NCBI RefSeq assembly: GCF_040151475.1
Contig: NZ_JBDKWG010000153.1
Location: 1 to 64,000 of the forward strand
Source: CAXBNB01 sp040151475
GTDB lineage: Bacteria > Bacteroidota > Bacteroidia > Cytophagales > Cyclobacteriaceae
DNA length: 64,000 bases
Direction: 5' to 3'
A program made the position numbers and the translations under genes. This document shows, piece after piece, positions 35,607 through 44,441 of the stretch. The notes under the pieces are model-generated. The model made no database searches and was not told where the DNA came from. It saw only the letters and a list, made by a program, of their open reading frames with translations. Position 1 is the first letter of the stretch. Each line of letters starts with the position of its first letter.

Positions 35607-37400
35607 TTACTCAATATATCCTGGATTTTGAACTAGATATGGGTTAGCGTTTATATCAGTACTGCGGATAGGATAGTAGTAATAGTGTGGTTGAAAGATC
35701 CTGGCCTTGTTGTCAGCATTAAACTTAATTATTTCATAATCATCTGTAGCCAAGTGATAGCGAAACTGCAACCCTTGAAAATTTTTACCATTCAGTTCTG
35801 CTTCTGCTGTCCTCCACCTTCTTGTGTCCCAAAAGTGATGACCTTCAAACATCAATTCCACATTCCTTTCGTTTCGAATGATATCTTGTGTCAGTACTGG
35901 TTTGTCCGGCATATCTACTCTTTGCCGAACTTTGTTCAAATAGACTAACCCATCTCCATTAGGACTACTTACGTACAATTCAGCTTCTGCATAGTTGAGG
36001 TATATTTCAGCCAAACGAAATACAATATAATCCGAATCACCTTCCGGGGCTACTGTAAGGTCATGTGATTCCCTTACTTTCTTTCTAACATTTAACGCCG
36101 AACCGTTGATATCACGGTTCAACCCTTTCATTGGCACAGTTTTTCCAGTAACAGGATGGGTAAGCGTACCACCACCGGTTTTGTAAGTATCATCCATATC
36201 GTAAGTACCTTGGTGCACATATATAGGGTCTCCATTCCACATTGCTTCCGGAAGATAAAAGCTTGCTTGTGCCCTGGGATCCCTGTCCCCATAAAAGAAA
36301 TCATCCAGTGAGTGTCTATTAGAGGGGTCTCCAAGTGTAAATTCAGATCCGTTCATCAGTTTGAAATTTCCTGATTTATCTTCAAATTTCTCTAAAACAT
36401 GGGAAAACGATTTGAGGAAATTGCTGTAACCATTGCGCCCTTGTGTAGGCCACATCCATTGATCCCATCTATTCCAGCGATCCCCCTGCCCTGTAAACAC
36501 TTCCGCCAAAATTATTTCACTATGTCCCTCGTTATCAAATATCTCAACAAAATTCTTGGCTGGATCTGCATTATTGTCATACAACTCAAAAGGACCATGA
36601 TCTATAATTTCTTTGGATGCATCCCTCGATAGCTTCCAATATTTGTCAGGATCGGATATGCCCAAGGTAGTTTGCAAGTCACCACTGCCAATAGTCTGAA
36701 CCATCCCAAATTTACCAACACTGGCTGCATACAACATGGCACGGCTTTTTAAGGCCAAAACAGCCCATTCTGTTATCCTGCCATATTCATTTAGGTTTTT
36801 ACCGACAAGCAAATTGTAAGCCTTGTCTAAATCTGAAGCTACGAAATCGTAGACTTCTTCTTCTGAGCTCCGAGGTATCCATAAATCCTCTTCAGCTTCA
36901 TCAATATCCTGAACCCTATCGACCAATGGTACACCTCCGTACAGCCGCACCATCACAAAATAGCTCCAAGCTCGAATAAAATATACTTCACCTAACCTTG
37001 TATCACGGTATCCTTTACTTAATTCAGACGATTCGTTACTCAGTTTTTCAATGGCCTCATTCATAGCTCGGATATCTGAATAAATCCAATAATGGAAAAC
37101 CGCAGCACTTCCAATATCTGGTGTTATGGAAGAAGTAGCATGTGCATATCCCGTTGGCCAAGTTGCATAATTTCTTGCAAAACCACCATTTAATACATCG
37201 GCCATACCGATATTATCATCATTGGATCCTCTAAAAAATCTTGCTTGGTCATAAAGGTTTGCAATATATGAGTCAGCAAGCACTTCGTCTGACCACACAT
37301 CCTTTTCACTTATGAGATCTAAAGGTTGCTTGTCCAGAGGATCTTCACACCCAACAATAAACAAGCATACACCAAAAGCTATATATATTATCTTTTTCAT
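35607..37400 (-). CDS. SusD/RagB-family glycan-binding lipoprotein (locus B)
   Basis: Cell-surface glycan-binding partner of the locus B SusC. The 597 residues open with a lipobox (LFIVGC, Cys18) followed by EDPLDKQPLD. The C-terminal SusD signatures are clear: VYLNKVRQRVDMP, RNERNVELMFEGHHFWDTRRW, TAEAELNGKN, and the end LVQNPGYIE. It lies 18 bp after SusC. This C-terminal pattern is the closest in the window to the SusD remnant at 57086-57410, which differs from the intact SusD beside that remnant. Confidence 0.95.
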   Translation of the reverse strand: MKKIIYIAFGVCLFIVGCEDPLDKQPLDLISEKDVWSDEVLADSYIANLYDQARFFRGSNDDNIGMADVLNGGFARNYATWPTGYAHATSSITPDIGSAAVFHYWIYSDIRAMNEAIEKLSNESSELSKGYRDTRLGEVYFIRAWSYFVMVRLYGGVPLVDRVQDIDEAEEDLWIPRSSEEEVYDFVASDLDKAYNLLVGKNLNEYGRITEWAVLALKSRAMLYAASVGKFGMVQTIGSGDLQTTLGISDPDKYWKLSRDASKEIIDHGPFELYDNNADPAKNFVEIFDNEGHSEIILAEVFTGQGDRWNRWDQWMWPTQGRNGYSNFLKSFSHVLEKFEDKSGNFKLMNGSEFTLGDPSNRHSLDDFFYGDRDPRAQASFYLPEAMWNGDPIYVHQGTYDMDDTYKTGGGTLTHPVTGKTVPMKGLNRDINGSALNVRKKVRESHDLTVAPEGDSDYIVFRLAEIYLNYAEAELYVSSPNGDGLVYLNKVRQRVDMPDKPVLTQDIIRNERNVELMFEGHHFWDTRRWRTAEAELNGKNFQGLQFRYHLATDDYEIIKFNADNKARIFQPHYYYYPIRSTDINANPYLVQNPGYIE

Positions 37401-37418
37401 AATTACTGCTTTAAAATT

Positions 37419-40400
37419 TTATAAAGTAATGTTTATTCCCAGCGAATATGTTTTCTGGATAGGGTACGTAGATTGTGCATTGGAACTGCTAATTTCCGGG
37501 TCATAGTCTTTAAAAATGCCCAAACCACTAAATGTAAACACATTCATTCCGGAGGCATATACCCTTACTTTTTTTATCCCTACTTTGTCAAGCAACGATT
37601 TAGGAATAACGTAACCTATGCTCACATTTTTAAGCCTTAAGTAAGTAGCATCTTGTACCGAAATATCACTTTGTCTATTGTTGTAATTTGAAATGCCTGA
37701 AAAGTTTGCTGCAGGCAACTTAGCTGCATTCGGGTTTTCTTCATTCCATTGATACTCCCACTGATAAGTCAAAGGTATCCCTGCCCCGGATTGAAAGCCT
37801 CCCAAATTAGCACCTGTAAATATTGTAACATAATTACTGGCTCCCTGCCACAACATACTAAAATCAAACCCCTTAAATGTTGCCTCAGCATTTAATCCAA
37901 ACATTAATTCAGGAGTGGTTCCTTTACCAAGTTCTACCCTATCATCACCTGTAATAACTCCGTCCATATTGGTGTCCACATATTTAATGTCTCCAGGCGA
38001 AAGACTCACATTTCCCGATTGATCATAGTCAATGGTAGCAGCATCAATTTCATCTTGGGATTTAAAAAATCCTTCTGTCAAATAACCGAATGTCCTGTTA
38101 GCCCATTGTCCACTTTGCTTATTGATACGCTGATCATCCCCTTCGTCAAACTCCCTCTCTTCAAAATGAATCCATTTGGCTCGGGTCAGAGTTACATTGC
38201 CAGAAATATTATACCTGAATCCCCCAATAGCATTTCTGTGGTTTAACACTAGTTCAAAACCACGGTTGTCCTGGCTGTTAATATTTTGTTGAGGTAGTGT
38301 TGCCCCAAATGTATTGGGCAGGGTTGCATTGCTGGTGGTTAATAACCCTGTCCTCTTTCTGTAAAACAAATCCACTTCCAGACCTATGATGCCATTAAAA
38401 AATGAAGATTCCATACCAAGGTTGTATACAGACACTTCTTCCCAGGTTATATTTTTATTGGCCAAACCTGTCGATTGAATCCTGGGGTATGAGTTTCCAT
38501 TAAGGACATAAGTACTATTGCTTCCTGATACCACACCATAGCCAGTTAGGTAGTTGTAAGATGAAGTGCCGTCATTGCCTACTTTACTTGCTGAAGCCCG
38601 GAGTTTAAGGTTACTTAAAACATTACTGTTTTGTAAGAAGGCTTCATCGGACATTCTCCAAGCCAAAGAAATGCCTGGAAAAAATCCCCAGCGTGTATCC
38701 TGTGGAAACCTGGGCGATGCATCATAACGAAAAGTTCCTTCTACCAAATATTTTCCCTTATAAGAATAATTGGCTCTTCCTACCCAGCTCACCCTACCAT
38801 CTTGTGAAGCGTCATCTGTATTGGTGGCAGTAGTGCCATCGGCATTGTCCAGATAAGGTATACTGGAAGAGAGAAGATTACGGCTTGTGGTTTGAAAACT
38901 TTTCATTTCCTCATTGATCCTTTCGTTCAACAGTAATGCAGAAATTTTATGGTTTCTAAATTCCCTGCTATACCGGAGAGCAAGTTGGGTAGTGATTCGT
39001 TGTGTTTCAGTAGATGACTTAGTGAGTGAACTACTACCTATGGTTGATGTAGGCAAAAGTGTTTCGCTCTGATAATCATACCCATGAACTTCAAAAGGAA
39101 TCCCTAATTTTGTAAGATTCATATTAAGACTCCTCAATGCCATTTTACCATCTATAGACAATCCTTTCAGTGGCAATTTGTATTTTAAAGACAATGCTAC
39201 GTTTAAAACATCTGTTTTGCTCCTAGTATACCCTGAGATGTCTTGTGTGGAACTTCCTATGGCATTATCTGTTCCAGATCTCAAGGGTGCCATATCCAAT
39301 ATTAAATCTGTATATGGAAAATTATCCACATCTACTGTAGGATCCGCAAAAAGAAGATCGTTGAAAACTTCGTCTTGTGAAAACAAATTATCCCTGTCTT
39401 CCCTCCTGAAATTAAAGTCAAGACCTGCAGTCAAGTTCTCGGAAATATCTGTATCAATATTGGAAGCCAAATTGTACCGTTGATACACACCATCCCCAGA
39501 TTTCCAAATAGACCCCTGATCCAAATAACCAACACTAAAAAAATACCGTGAATTATCTGAACCTCCCCGTACGTTGAGGTTGTGCTGTGATTGGGGTGCC
39601 CAATCCCGCATTACCTTCTTTTGCCAGTTGGGGTTTATATAACCTGATTCAGTGCCTTCCTGTAACTTAAGCAAATCTTCTTGCGAGTATTTTAAATCAG
39701 TGACACCATCCTGAGCTTGTGCTCTGTTGTACATTGTGGCAAACTGATAACCGTCTACGTAATCTGGGAAAAATGTACTTCTTGAATTTGAAATGCTGGA
39801 ATTAATGTTGATTTCAGGAGTTCCTTTTATACCCCTTTTTGTGGTTACTAGAATAACCCCGTTTCCTGCCCTTGAACCATATATAGCTGCAGCCGCATCT
39901 TTTAGAATTGAAATAGATTCAATTTCATTGGGATCAAGCTGTGTGAAATCACGCTGCACCCCATCAACTATGACCAGCGCATTACCAAAGCCCCTGATCC
40001 TGATATTGGCTTCATCATTTCCCGGTTGTCCATTTGTCTGGTGCACAATCAAGCCTGGCATACGACCAGCCAACATTGCGGTATTATTTGTTGAAGGTGT
40101 TTTTGTAAGTTCTTCTGATTTTACAGTGGCTAATGACCCTGTTACATTGACCCTCTTTTGTTCGCCATAACCTACCACTACAACTTCTTCCAATTGCTCG
40201 GCATCTAATTCCATCTGAACATCCAGCACATTTCGACCATTTAGAGTAACCTCTTGAGTCTTATACCCAACAAATGAAACGGTCAGTATAACTTCTTCTG
40301 GAACATTCAATTTATAACTTCCTTCTATGTCGGAGGTAGTCCCAGTAGCAGTGCCTTTAACTACAACGCTTGCACCAGGTAGCCCTTCACCGTTTTCGTC

Positions 40401-40841
40401 CGTAATTTTACCGGAAATTTCCACATCCGCTATAATTACCTCCAAAGCTTCTTCCTTCTTAGACAAGGTTGATTTTTTAGAAATATGGATGATATTATTT
40501 ACCTGTCTGAATTTCAGATTTGTTTGCTTGGATGTCTCCACCAATAAATCTGCTACAGTCGTACCTCGAAATTTGCCACTAAACCTGAATTTCCTATCCA
40601 GATCCTCTCTGTTATAGGAAAACTCATAATCGGTAATGGCTTCTATTTCGCCAATCAGTTGTGTAAGGTTGAAATCCTCGAATTCAATGTTAATTGAGGC
40701 TTTTTTTACACTTTGAATGCTCGTTTGTGCTTTCAGTCCATCTGCATAGATGGTACTCATCAGTAAACAATTAACAATTAGCGCATGTAGCGATCTCTTT
40801 GACATTTTGAATAAAATTTGTCGTAATCGTATATAATTCAT
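37419..40841 (-). CDS. SusC/RagA-family TonB-dependent transporter with STN domain (locus B)
   Basis: Outer-membrane importer of 1140 residues: signal peptide (about 1-38, ending LKAQ), STN domain (about 48-120), carboxypeptidase-regulatory-like domain with VEISGKITDENGEGLPGAS, plug beginning VVVGYGEQKR, and a beta-barrel ending SLGINITL. The STN domain links it to the FecR and FecI encoded directly upstream. Its ATG is overlapped by a perfect plus-strand -7 promoter box TAGTTTTG of a predicted antisense RNA. The SusD, two sulfatases and a propeller glycosidase follow in the same direction. Confidence 0.97.
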   Translation of the reverse strand: MNYIRLRQILFKMSKRSLHALIVNCLLMSTIYADGLKAQTSIQSVKKASINIEFEDFNLTQLIGEIEAITDYEFSYNREDLDRKFRFSGKFRGTTVADLLVETSKQTNLKFRQVNNIIHISKKSTLSKKEEALEVIIADVEISGKITDENGEGLPGASVVVKGTATGTTSDIEGSYKLNVPEEVILTVSFVGYKTQEVTLNGRNVLDVQMELDAEQLEEVVVVGYGEQKRVNVTGSLATVKSEELTKTPSTNNTAMLAGRMPGLIVHQTNGQPGNDEANIRIRGFGNALVIVDGVQRDFTQLDPNEIESISILKDAAAAIYGSRAGNGVILVTTKRGIKGTPEININSSISNSRSTFFPDYVDGYQFATMYNRAQAQDGVTDLKYSQEDLLKLQEGTESGYINPNWQKKVMRDWAPQSQHNLNVRGGSDNSRYFFSVGYLDQGSIWKSGDGVYQRYNLASNIDTDISENLTAGLDFNFRREDRDNLFSQDEVFNDLLFADPTVDVDNFPYTDLILDMAPLRSGTDNAIGSSTQDISGYTRSKTDVLNVALSLKYKLPLKGLSIDGKMALRSLNMNLTKLGIPFEVHGYDYQSETLLPTSTIGSSSLTKSSTETQRITTQLALRYSREFRNHKISALLLNERINEEMKSFQTTSRNLLSSSIPYLDNADGTTATNTDDASQDGRVSWVGRANYSYKGKYLVEGTFRYDASPRFPQDTRWGFFPGISLAWRMSDEAFLQNSNVLSNLKLRASASKVGNDGTSSYNYLTGYGVVSGSNSTYVLNGNSYPRIQSTGLANKNITWEEVSVYNLGMESSFFNGIIGLEVDLFYRKRTGLLTTSNATLPNTFGATLPQQNINSQDNRGFELVLNHRNAIGGFRYNISGNVTLTRAKWIHFEEREFDEGDDQRINKQSGQWANRTFGYLTEGFFKSQDEIDAATIDYDQSGNVSLSPGDIKYVDTNMDGVITGDDRVELGKGTTPELMFGLNAEATFKGFDFSMLWQGASNYVTIFTGANLGGFQSGAGIPLTYQWEYQWNEENPNAAKLPAANFSGISNYNNRQSDISVQDATYLRLKNVSIGYVIPKSLLDKVGIKKVRVYASGMNVFTFSGLGIFKDYDPEISSSNAQSTYPIQKTYSLGINITL

Positions 40842-40848
40842 AGTTTTG
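40817..40848 (+). promoter_or_regulatory. Predicted antisense promoter over the SusC start (locus B)
   Basis: TTTG (40817-40820), 20 bp, then TAGTTTTG (40841-40848). Both elements match the Bacteroidota -33/-7 consensus. The TA of the -7 box uses the last base of the susC start complement, exactly as in locus A. Direction is away from susC. Confidence 0.6.
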
Positions 40849-40854
40849 AAATGT

Positions 40855-40921
40855 TTAATACTTAGAAAATTTTAATATTTTCAGCCTATGTGATGCTCGA
40901 ACATCCATAGGCTCTTTTTTT
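40855..40921 (+). ncRNA. Candidate DonS-like antisense small RNA, locus B
   Basis: Predicted RNA of about 67 nt, antisense to the susC leader. The terminator is a near-perfect hairpin with arms AGCCTATG (from 40883) and CATAGGCT (to 40913), with inner GATG/CATC pairs, and then CTTTTTTT on the plus strand. The T-run orientation excludes a role as terminator of fecR. Size, position and orientation match the candidate in locus A. Confidence 0.6.
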
Positions 40922-40962
40922 GCTTGTAGTTCCTTTATTTCATAGGCATCTCCTTTGTTTTG

Positions 40963-41970
40963 TTAAAATTTAATCTTTACTGTTTCTTGTTCGATTTCAA
41001 ATTCGAAATGGAGGACGTAAGCAATCCCATTCATGACTTCCTCCAAAGATTTGTTTTTATAATTAGCCGTGTAATCGAACTTATTTAAGTACTTGTCCTG
41101 CACGGCAAATTTCACTCCGTACCAATTTTCCAGTTTTGTGGTAATCTCAGACAAGGAATTGTTTTTGAATGTCAATACACCATCTTTCCAGCCTATTTTA
41201 TCCAGATAATCAAACTCCAGAACTTGCATCTTACCATTTTTTCCTGCCGCTACATAATTACCCGGATATAAGATTACTGATTTGTGGTCCTTGTTCGATA
41301 CCTGCACTTTGCCTGTCACAAGAGCTACTTCCACAAAATCTCTGTTCTTACTATTCACATTAAAGCTCGTACCCAATGCCATTGTGGTAGTACCATTAGT
41401 TATGACTTTAAATGCCTTTGTAGAATCCTTTTTAACCTGAAAAAACGCCTCTCCTTCAAGTTCAACAATTCGTTCTTTGCCATTGAAACGACGGTCATAG
41501 GTGATTTTGCTCAGGGAATTTAATATCACTGTAGAACCATCAGGCAGGTATGTAGTAAGCTTTTGTCCTTTAGGATTTTGCTTTACTATCTTCTGAATAA
41601 CAGCTACGGGCGGATTTACCGGTTTTTGGACAACAACATTATAAGTCACAACGGAAAATAAAATGAGTACCAAAAAGACCGCTGCTATTTTAAACCACCC
41701 AAACCTGTTGTTGGTTTTTGTGGTATTAATGGGTATTACATTCTCATCAGGTTCTTGTCTGTGCAATGACTTCATTCTGGTATAAGCCCTATCAAGATCC
41801 GGATACTCTACACCAGGTGTGCTACTTTCCCAATATAGCTTTACCGATTCAAAAGCAGCTTGATTATTCTTGTTTTCACTCAACCACTTCCTCAATATTT
41901 CAATTTCATTGGCGGTGGCTTCACCTTCCAAAAAAGTTAAAATTATCTGATCAATTTCTGTGTTTTCCAA
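40963..41970 (-). CDS. FecR-family anti-sigma factor (locus B)
   Basis: Inner-membrane anti-sigma factor of 335 residues. The cytoplasmic N-terminal part (about 1-88, with FLEGEATANEIEILRKWL) should bind FecI. One membrane helix follows (about 91-111, WFKIAAVFLVLILFSVVTYNV region). The periplasmic FecR domain shows YLPDGSTVILNSLSKITYD, GEAFFQV and TTMALGTSFNV, and the C-terminal STN-like portion has GWKDGVLTFKN and NWYGVKFAV. It is 108 bp behind FecI and 121 bp before SusC, with the candidate antisense RNA in that gap. Confidence 0.95.
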   Translation of the reverse strand: MENTEIDQIILTFLEGEATANEIEILRKWLSENKNNQAAFESVKLYWESSTPGVEYPDLDRAYTRMKSLHRQEPDENVIPINTTKTNNRFGWFKIAAVFLVLILFSVVTYNVVVQKPVNPPVAVIQKIVKQNPKGQKLTTYLPDGSTVILNSLSKITYDRRFNGKERIVELEGEAFFQVKKDSTKAFKVITNGTTTMALGTSFNVNSKNRDFVEVALVTGKVQVSNKDHKSVILYPGNYVAAGKNGKMQVLEFDYLDKIGWKDGVLTFKNNSLSEITTKLENWYGVKFAVQDKYLNKFDYTANYKNKSLEEVMNGIAYVLHFEFEIEQETVKIKF

Positions 41971-42078
41971 TCTATCCGTATTTAAAAAAATCTCCGAATT
42001 GTATTATAGACTGGAAATAATCAAAAAGTACCTATTGGTCTTTTGAAAAAAAATGAAATGTGAATTTTTAGTAAGCGA

Positions 42079-42699
42079 TCAAAAGAAAAGAAAGCTTAAC
42101 ATGGTTCTAAAAAGGGGGTTCTTTTTATCCTTGTTCAGATATAAAGTAGCTTGTTGTCTTATCGTTTTCATTGAACTCAATACCTGATTGTTGACTGTTT
42201 TAACTGATATACCTAAAAGGTCGGCAACTTCCTGATATTTCATGCCTTCTTCTTTCACCATTCTATACACCAACCTGGTCTTTTCAGGAAGGCTTAAAAT
42301 AGCCTGGTCTATGAAATCAAATAATTCTTTATGAATAAGATGTAATTCCGGATTGTGATGAACAACAAACTCATTGTAATGCGGATCATCAAATGAGATA
42401 CCCATAAGCTTTGAGTTCTTTTGATGATAATCCAGGGTTTTGTTTCTGGTACAGACATAGAGATAGTTTGCCAGATTCTTAACTTCATGAAGCTTTGACC
42501 TTCTTTCCCATACTGTGTGCATTACTTCCAGCACGATATCTTCTGCCGACTCATGATTTTTAACTATCACAAAAGCGTAATTGAGTAAACGGGCGTAAAA
42601 ATGATTAAATAACAACCTGAAAGCAGGTTCATCAGATTTGGAAATCCGATGTTGAATGCTTTCAATATTAAATGAATCTGCTTTCATTAAATCTGTCAA
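42079..42699 (-). CDS. ECF RNA polymerase sigma factor, FecI-like (locus B)
   Basis: Sigma factor of 206 residues expected to switch on SusCD of locus B when released by the FecR partner. Region 2 (about 20-85) shows FYARLLNYAFVIVKNHESAEDIVLEVMHTVWERR. The first nine residues of that block overlap the core-polymerase contact. Region 4 (about 130-185) shows MKYQEVADLLGISVKTVNNQ, a helix-turn-helix. The C-terminus ends in a short hydrophobic stretch (LFRTMLSFLFF), as in locus A. The gene stands alone with about 260 bp upstream of it, so it likely has its own promoter. Confidence 0.95.
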   Translation of the reverse strand: MTDLMKADSFNIESIQHRISKSDEPAFRLLFNHFYARLLNYAFVIVKNHESAEDIVLEVMHTVWERRSKLHEVKNLANYLYVCTRNKTLDYHQKNSKLMGISFDDPHYNEFVVHHNPELHLIHKELFDFIDQAILSLPEKTRLVYRMVKEEGMKYQEVADLLGISVKTVNNQVLSSMKTIRQQATLYLNKDKKNPLFRTMLSFLFF

Positions 42700-42891
42700 A
42701 TGTTCGCCTTAGCCACTCTACTTTGAAAATACGAACTTTTAAAGGTAACAGAAATATCGACGGATAATCAAATGAATGATGCTTTTTTATGGTAAAAAAC
42801 TTTTTGACACCATAAAACATGCTCTTATTTTCACCTATATTTTTAATAGATAGAAGCAGGTTTAGCTTCATTTTGCCTTTATAATAGAAAA

Positions 42892-42937
42892 CAAAAAGCA
42901 CCTCCTATTATATAAATAAGTGATGCTTTGAGGTGAA
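42892..42937 (-). terminator. Terminator behind the locus D SusD
   Basis: CACCTC (42899-42904) and GAGGTG (42930-42935) form a stem with a large AT-rich loop. On the minus strand it is followed by GCTTTTTGTTTT. It lies directly after the SusD gene that ends at 42960 and should insulate locus D from the FecI gene of locus B. Confidence 0.55.
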
Positions 42938-42959
42938 AAGATTAATATGAAAACAGATT

Positions 42960-44438
42960 CTAATATCCGGTATTTTGCATGAGTATTTCCGAAATCAACT
43001 GTGCTGATGGTTTGGGTAAAAGCCTGTTGTTTTCAGTTACACCAGGGTGCACATCCTTGTTCACTTGTACAACCATTTTTCTCCTGACCAAATCGAACCA
43101 ACGATTGTACTCAAATGCCAACTCCCAATTTCGCTCTTCAAGTACTGCTGCATCAAAATCAAGTTGGGACATGCCAGAAGGTAAATCCACACCAGCATCA
43201 GGTATATTTGGATCCATCCCCATAGCCCTTCTTCTCACCTGATTCACAGCTTCCAACGCTGCACCTGACGGGCCATTTTCAGCCATATTTGCTGCTTCAG
43301 CATAAATCAAAAGTACATCTGCATATCGCAGCAATACACTAAAACCCTCACCATTGTTTCCATTGGTATCTCCGGCATCCCTGTATTTAGCCATATGAGG
43401 CTGTACTCCGGCATCCTCCCATGATGTACCATCTGCAAATATTGAGGTGAAAGTAGCGTCTTTTCTAACACCTTCAGGAAATGCGTTAAAAAAATGGTCT
43501 TCGCTGTAGAAATCACCCCACCCACCTTCTCCATTGCCCCAATGCCTGGAAGCCGTATGCATGTGGCTGGGTGTGCCACCTGAAGCAATTGTACCCAAAA
43601 AAGTAAATATAAATTCTGAATTGGTAGTCTTATTCTCTTCCTTCCACAAATCGGAAAAATCACTTTCAAGACCATAAGTTCCTGCCAATTCACCGGAAAT
43701 CAATTCTGCTGCCTTGTCTTTTGCCAGGGTATAGTTTTCTGTCTTTTCCAATGGCCATCCTGCCATCGTTAGATATACTTTGGCCAGCAGTGCTTTTGCT
43801 GCACCTTTGGTTGGCCGGCCTTTTTCTGCAAATTCAACAGGTAGTTTTTCTTCAGCATCTTCCAAATCCAACACAATGGCATCATAGATTTCAGCAACCG
43901 AAGATTGCCTCAGCTCTTCTACATTAGTTTGATTTTCAAATGTGGTAAGCTGCACCTCGCCAAACCATCTGGTTAAAAAGAAAAACGAAAAAGCACGAAT
44001 AAATTTTGCCTGCCCTTCCAATTCCCCTAAAGTTTGTTCCGGGATTCCTTCTGCATTTTCCAGGTTTCCAATAATAGTATTGGCATTGGAGATTGACCTG
44101 TAAAGATTTTTCCATACGGCATTGATCGACTGGTCATTTCCATTAGCACTGAGCCTGTTCAAATCCCTGAAAATACCAGCATCTGACCTTACATCTTCTG
44201 CACCGGAAGTCATTATCAACGGATACCCGTAATCAAAGCTTTCCCAATCTGAGTAAAGCGGTTTGAAAGCTCCTGCCAAAGCTGCCTGAAACTCACTTTC
44301 GGTAGTAAAAAAAGATCCGGGACTCAACAATGATGGAGGATTTTCATCCAATTCAATATCGGCACAACCTGTGGCACAAACAATAATCACTACAAGTGAC
44401 ACCACCGTTTTCTTTATTTTTATTGTATCTGATAGCAT
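42960..44438 (-). CDS. SusD/RagB-family glycan-binding lipoprotein (locus D)
   Basis: Surface glycan-binding lipoprotein of 492 residues, shorter than the other SusD proteins here. The signal peptide ends in a lipobox (VCATGC, Cys25) followed by ADIELDENPPSLLSP. SusD motifs are AKFIRAFSFFFLTRWFGEV in the TPR-like part, LRYADVLLIYAEAAN, EAVNQVRRRAMGM, and EERNWELAFEYNRWFDLVRR near the C-terminus. It begins 3 bp after SusC, a tight coupling. It is the last gene of the locus D operon, and no sulfatase follows. Confidence 0.95.
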   Translation of the reverse strand: MLSDTIKIKKTVVSLVVIIVCATGCADIELDENPPSLLSPGSFFTTESEFQAALAGAFKPLYSDWESFDYGYPLIMTSGAEDVRSDAGIFRDLNRLSANGNDQSINAVWKNLYRSISNANTIIGNLENAEGIPEQTLGELEGQAKFIRAFSFFFLTRWFGEVQLTTFENQTNVEELRQSSVAEIYDAIVLDLEDAEEKLPVEFAEKGRPTKGAAKALLAKVYLTMAGWPLEKTENYTLAKDKAAELISGELAGTYGLESDFSDLWKEENKTTNSEFIFTFLGTIASGGTPSHMHTASRHWGNGEGGWGDFYSEDHFFNAFPEGVRKDATFTSIFADGTSWEDAGVQPHMAKYRDAGDTNGNNGEGFSVLLRYADVLLIYAEAANMAENGPSGAALEAVNQVRRRAMGMDPNIPDAGVDLPSGMSQLDFDAAVLEERNWELAFEYNRWFDLVRRKMVVQVNKDVHPGVTENNRLLPKPSAQLISEILMQNTGY

Positions 44439-44441
44439 AAC

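Noticed and set aside
42700..42901. Small minus-strand reading frame upstream of the locus B FecI gene
   Set aside because: No family resemblance, poor composition, and it overlaps the FecI start. It is better read as the FecI promoter region.
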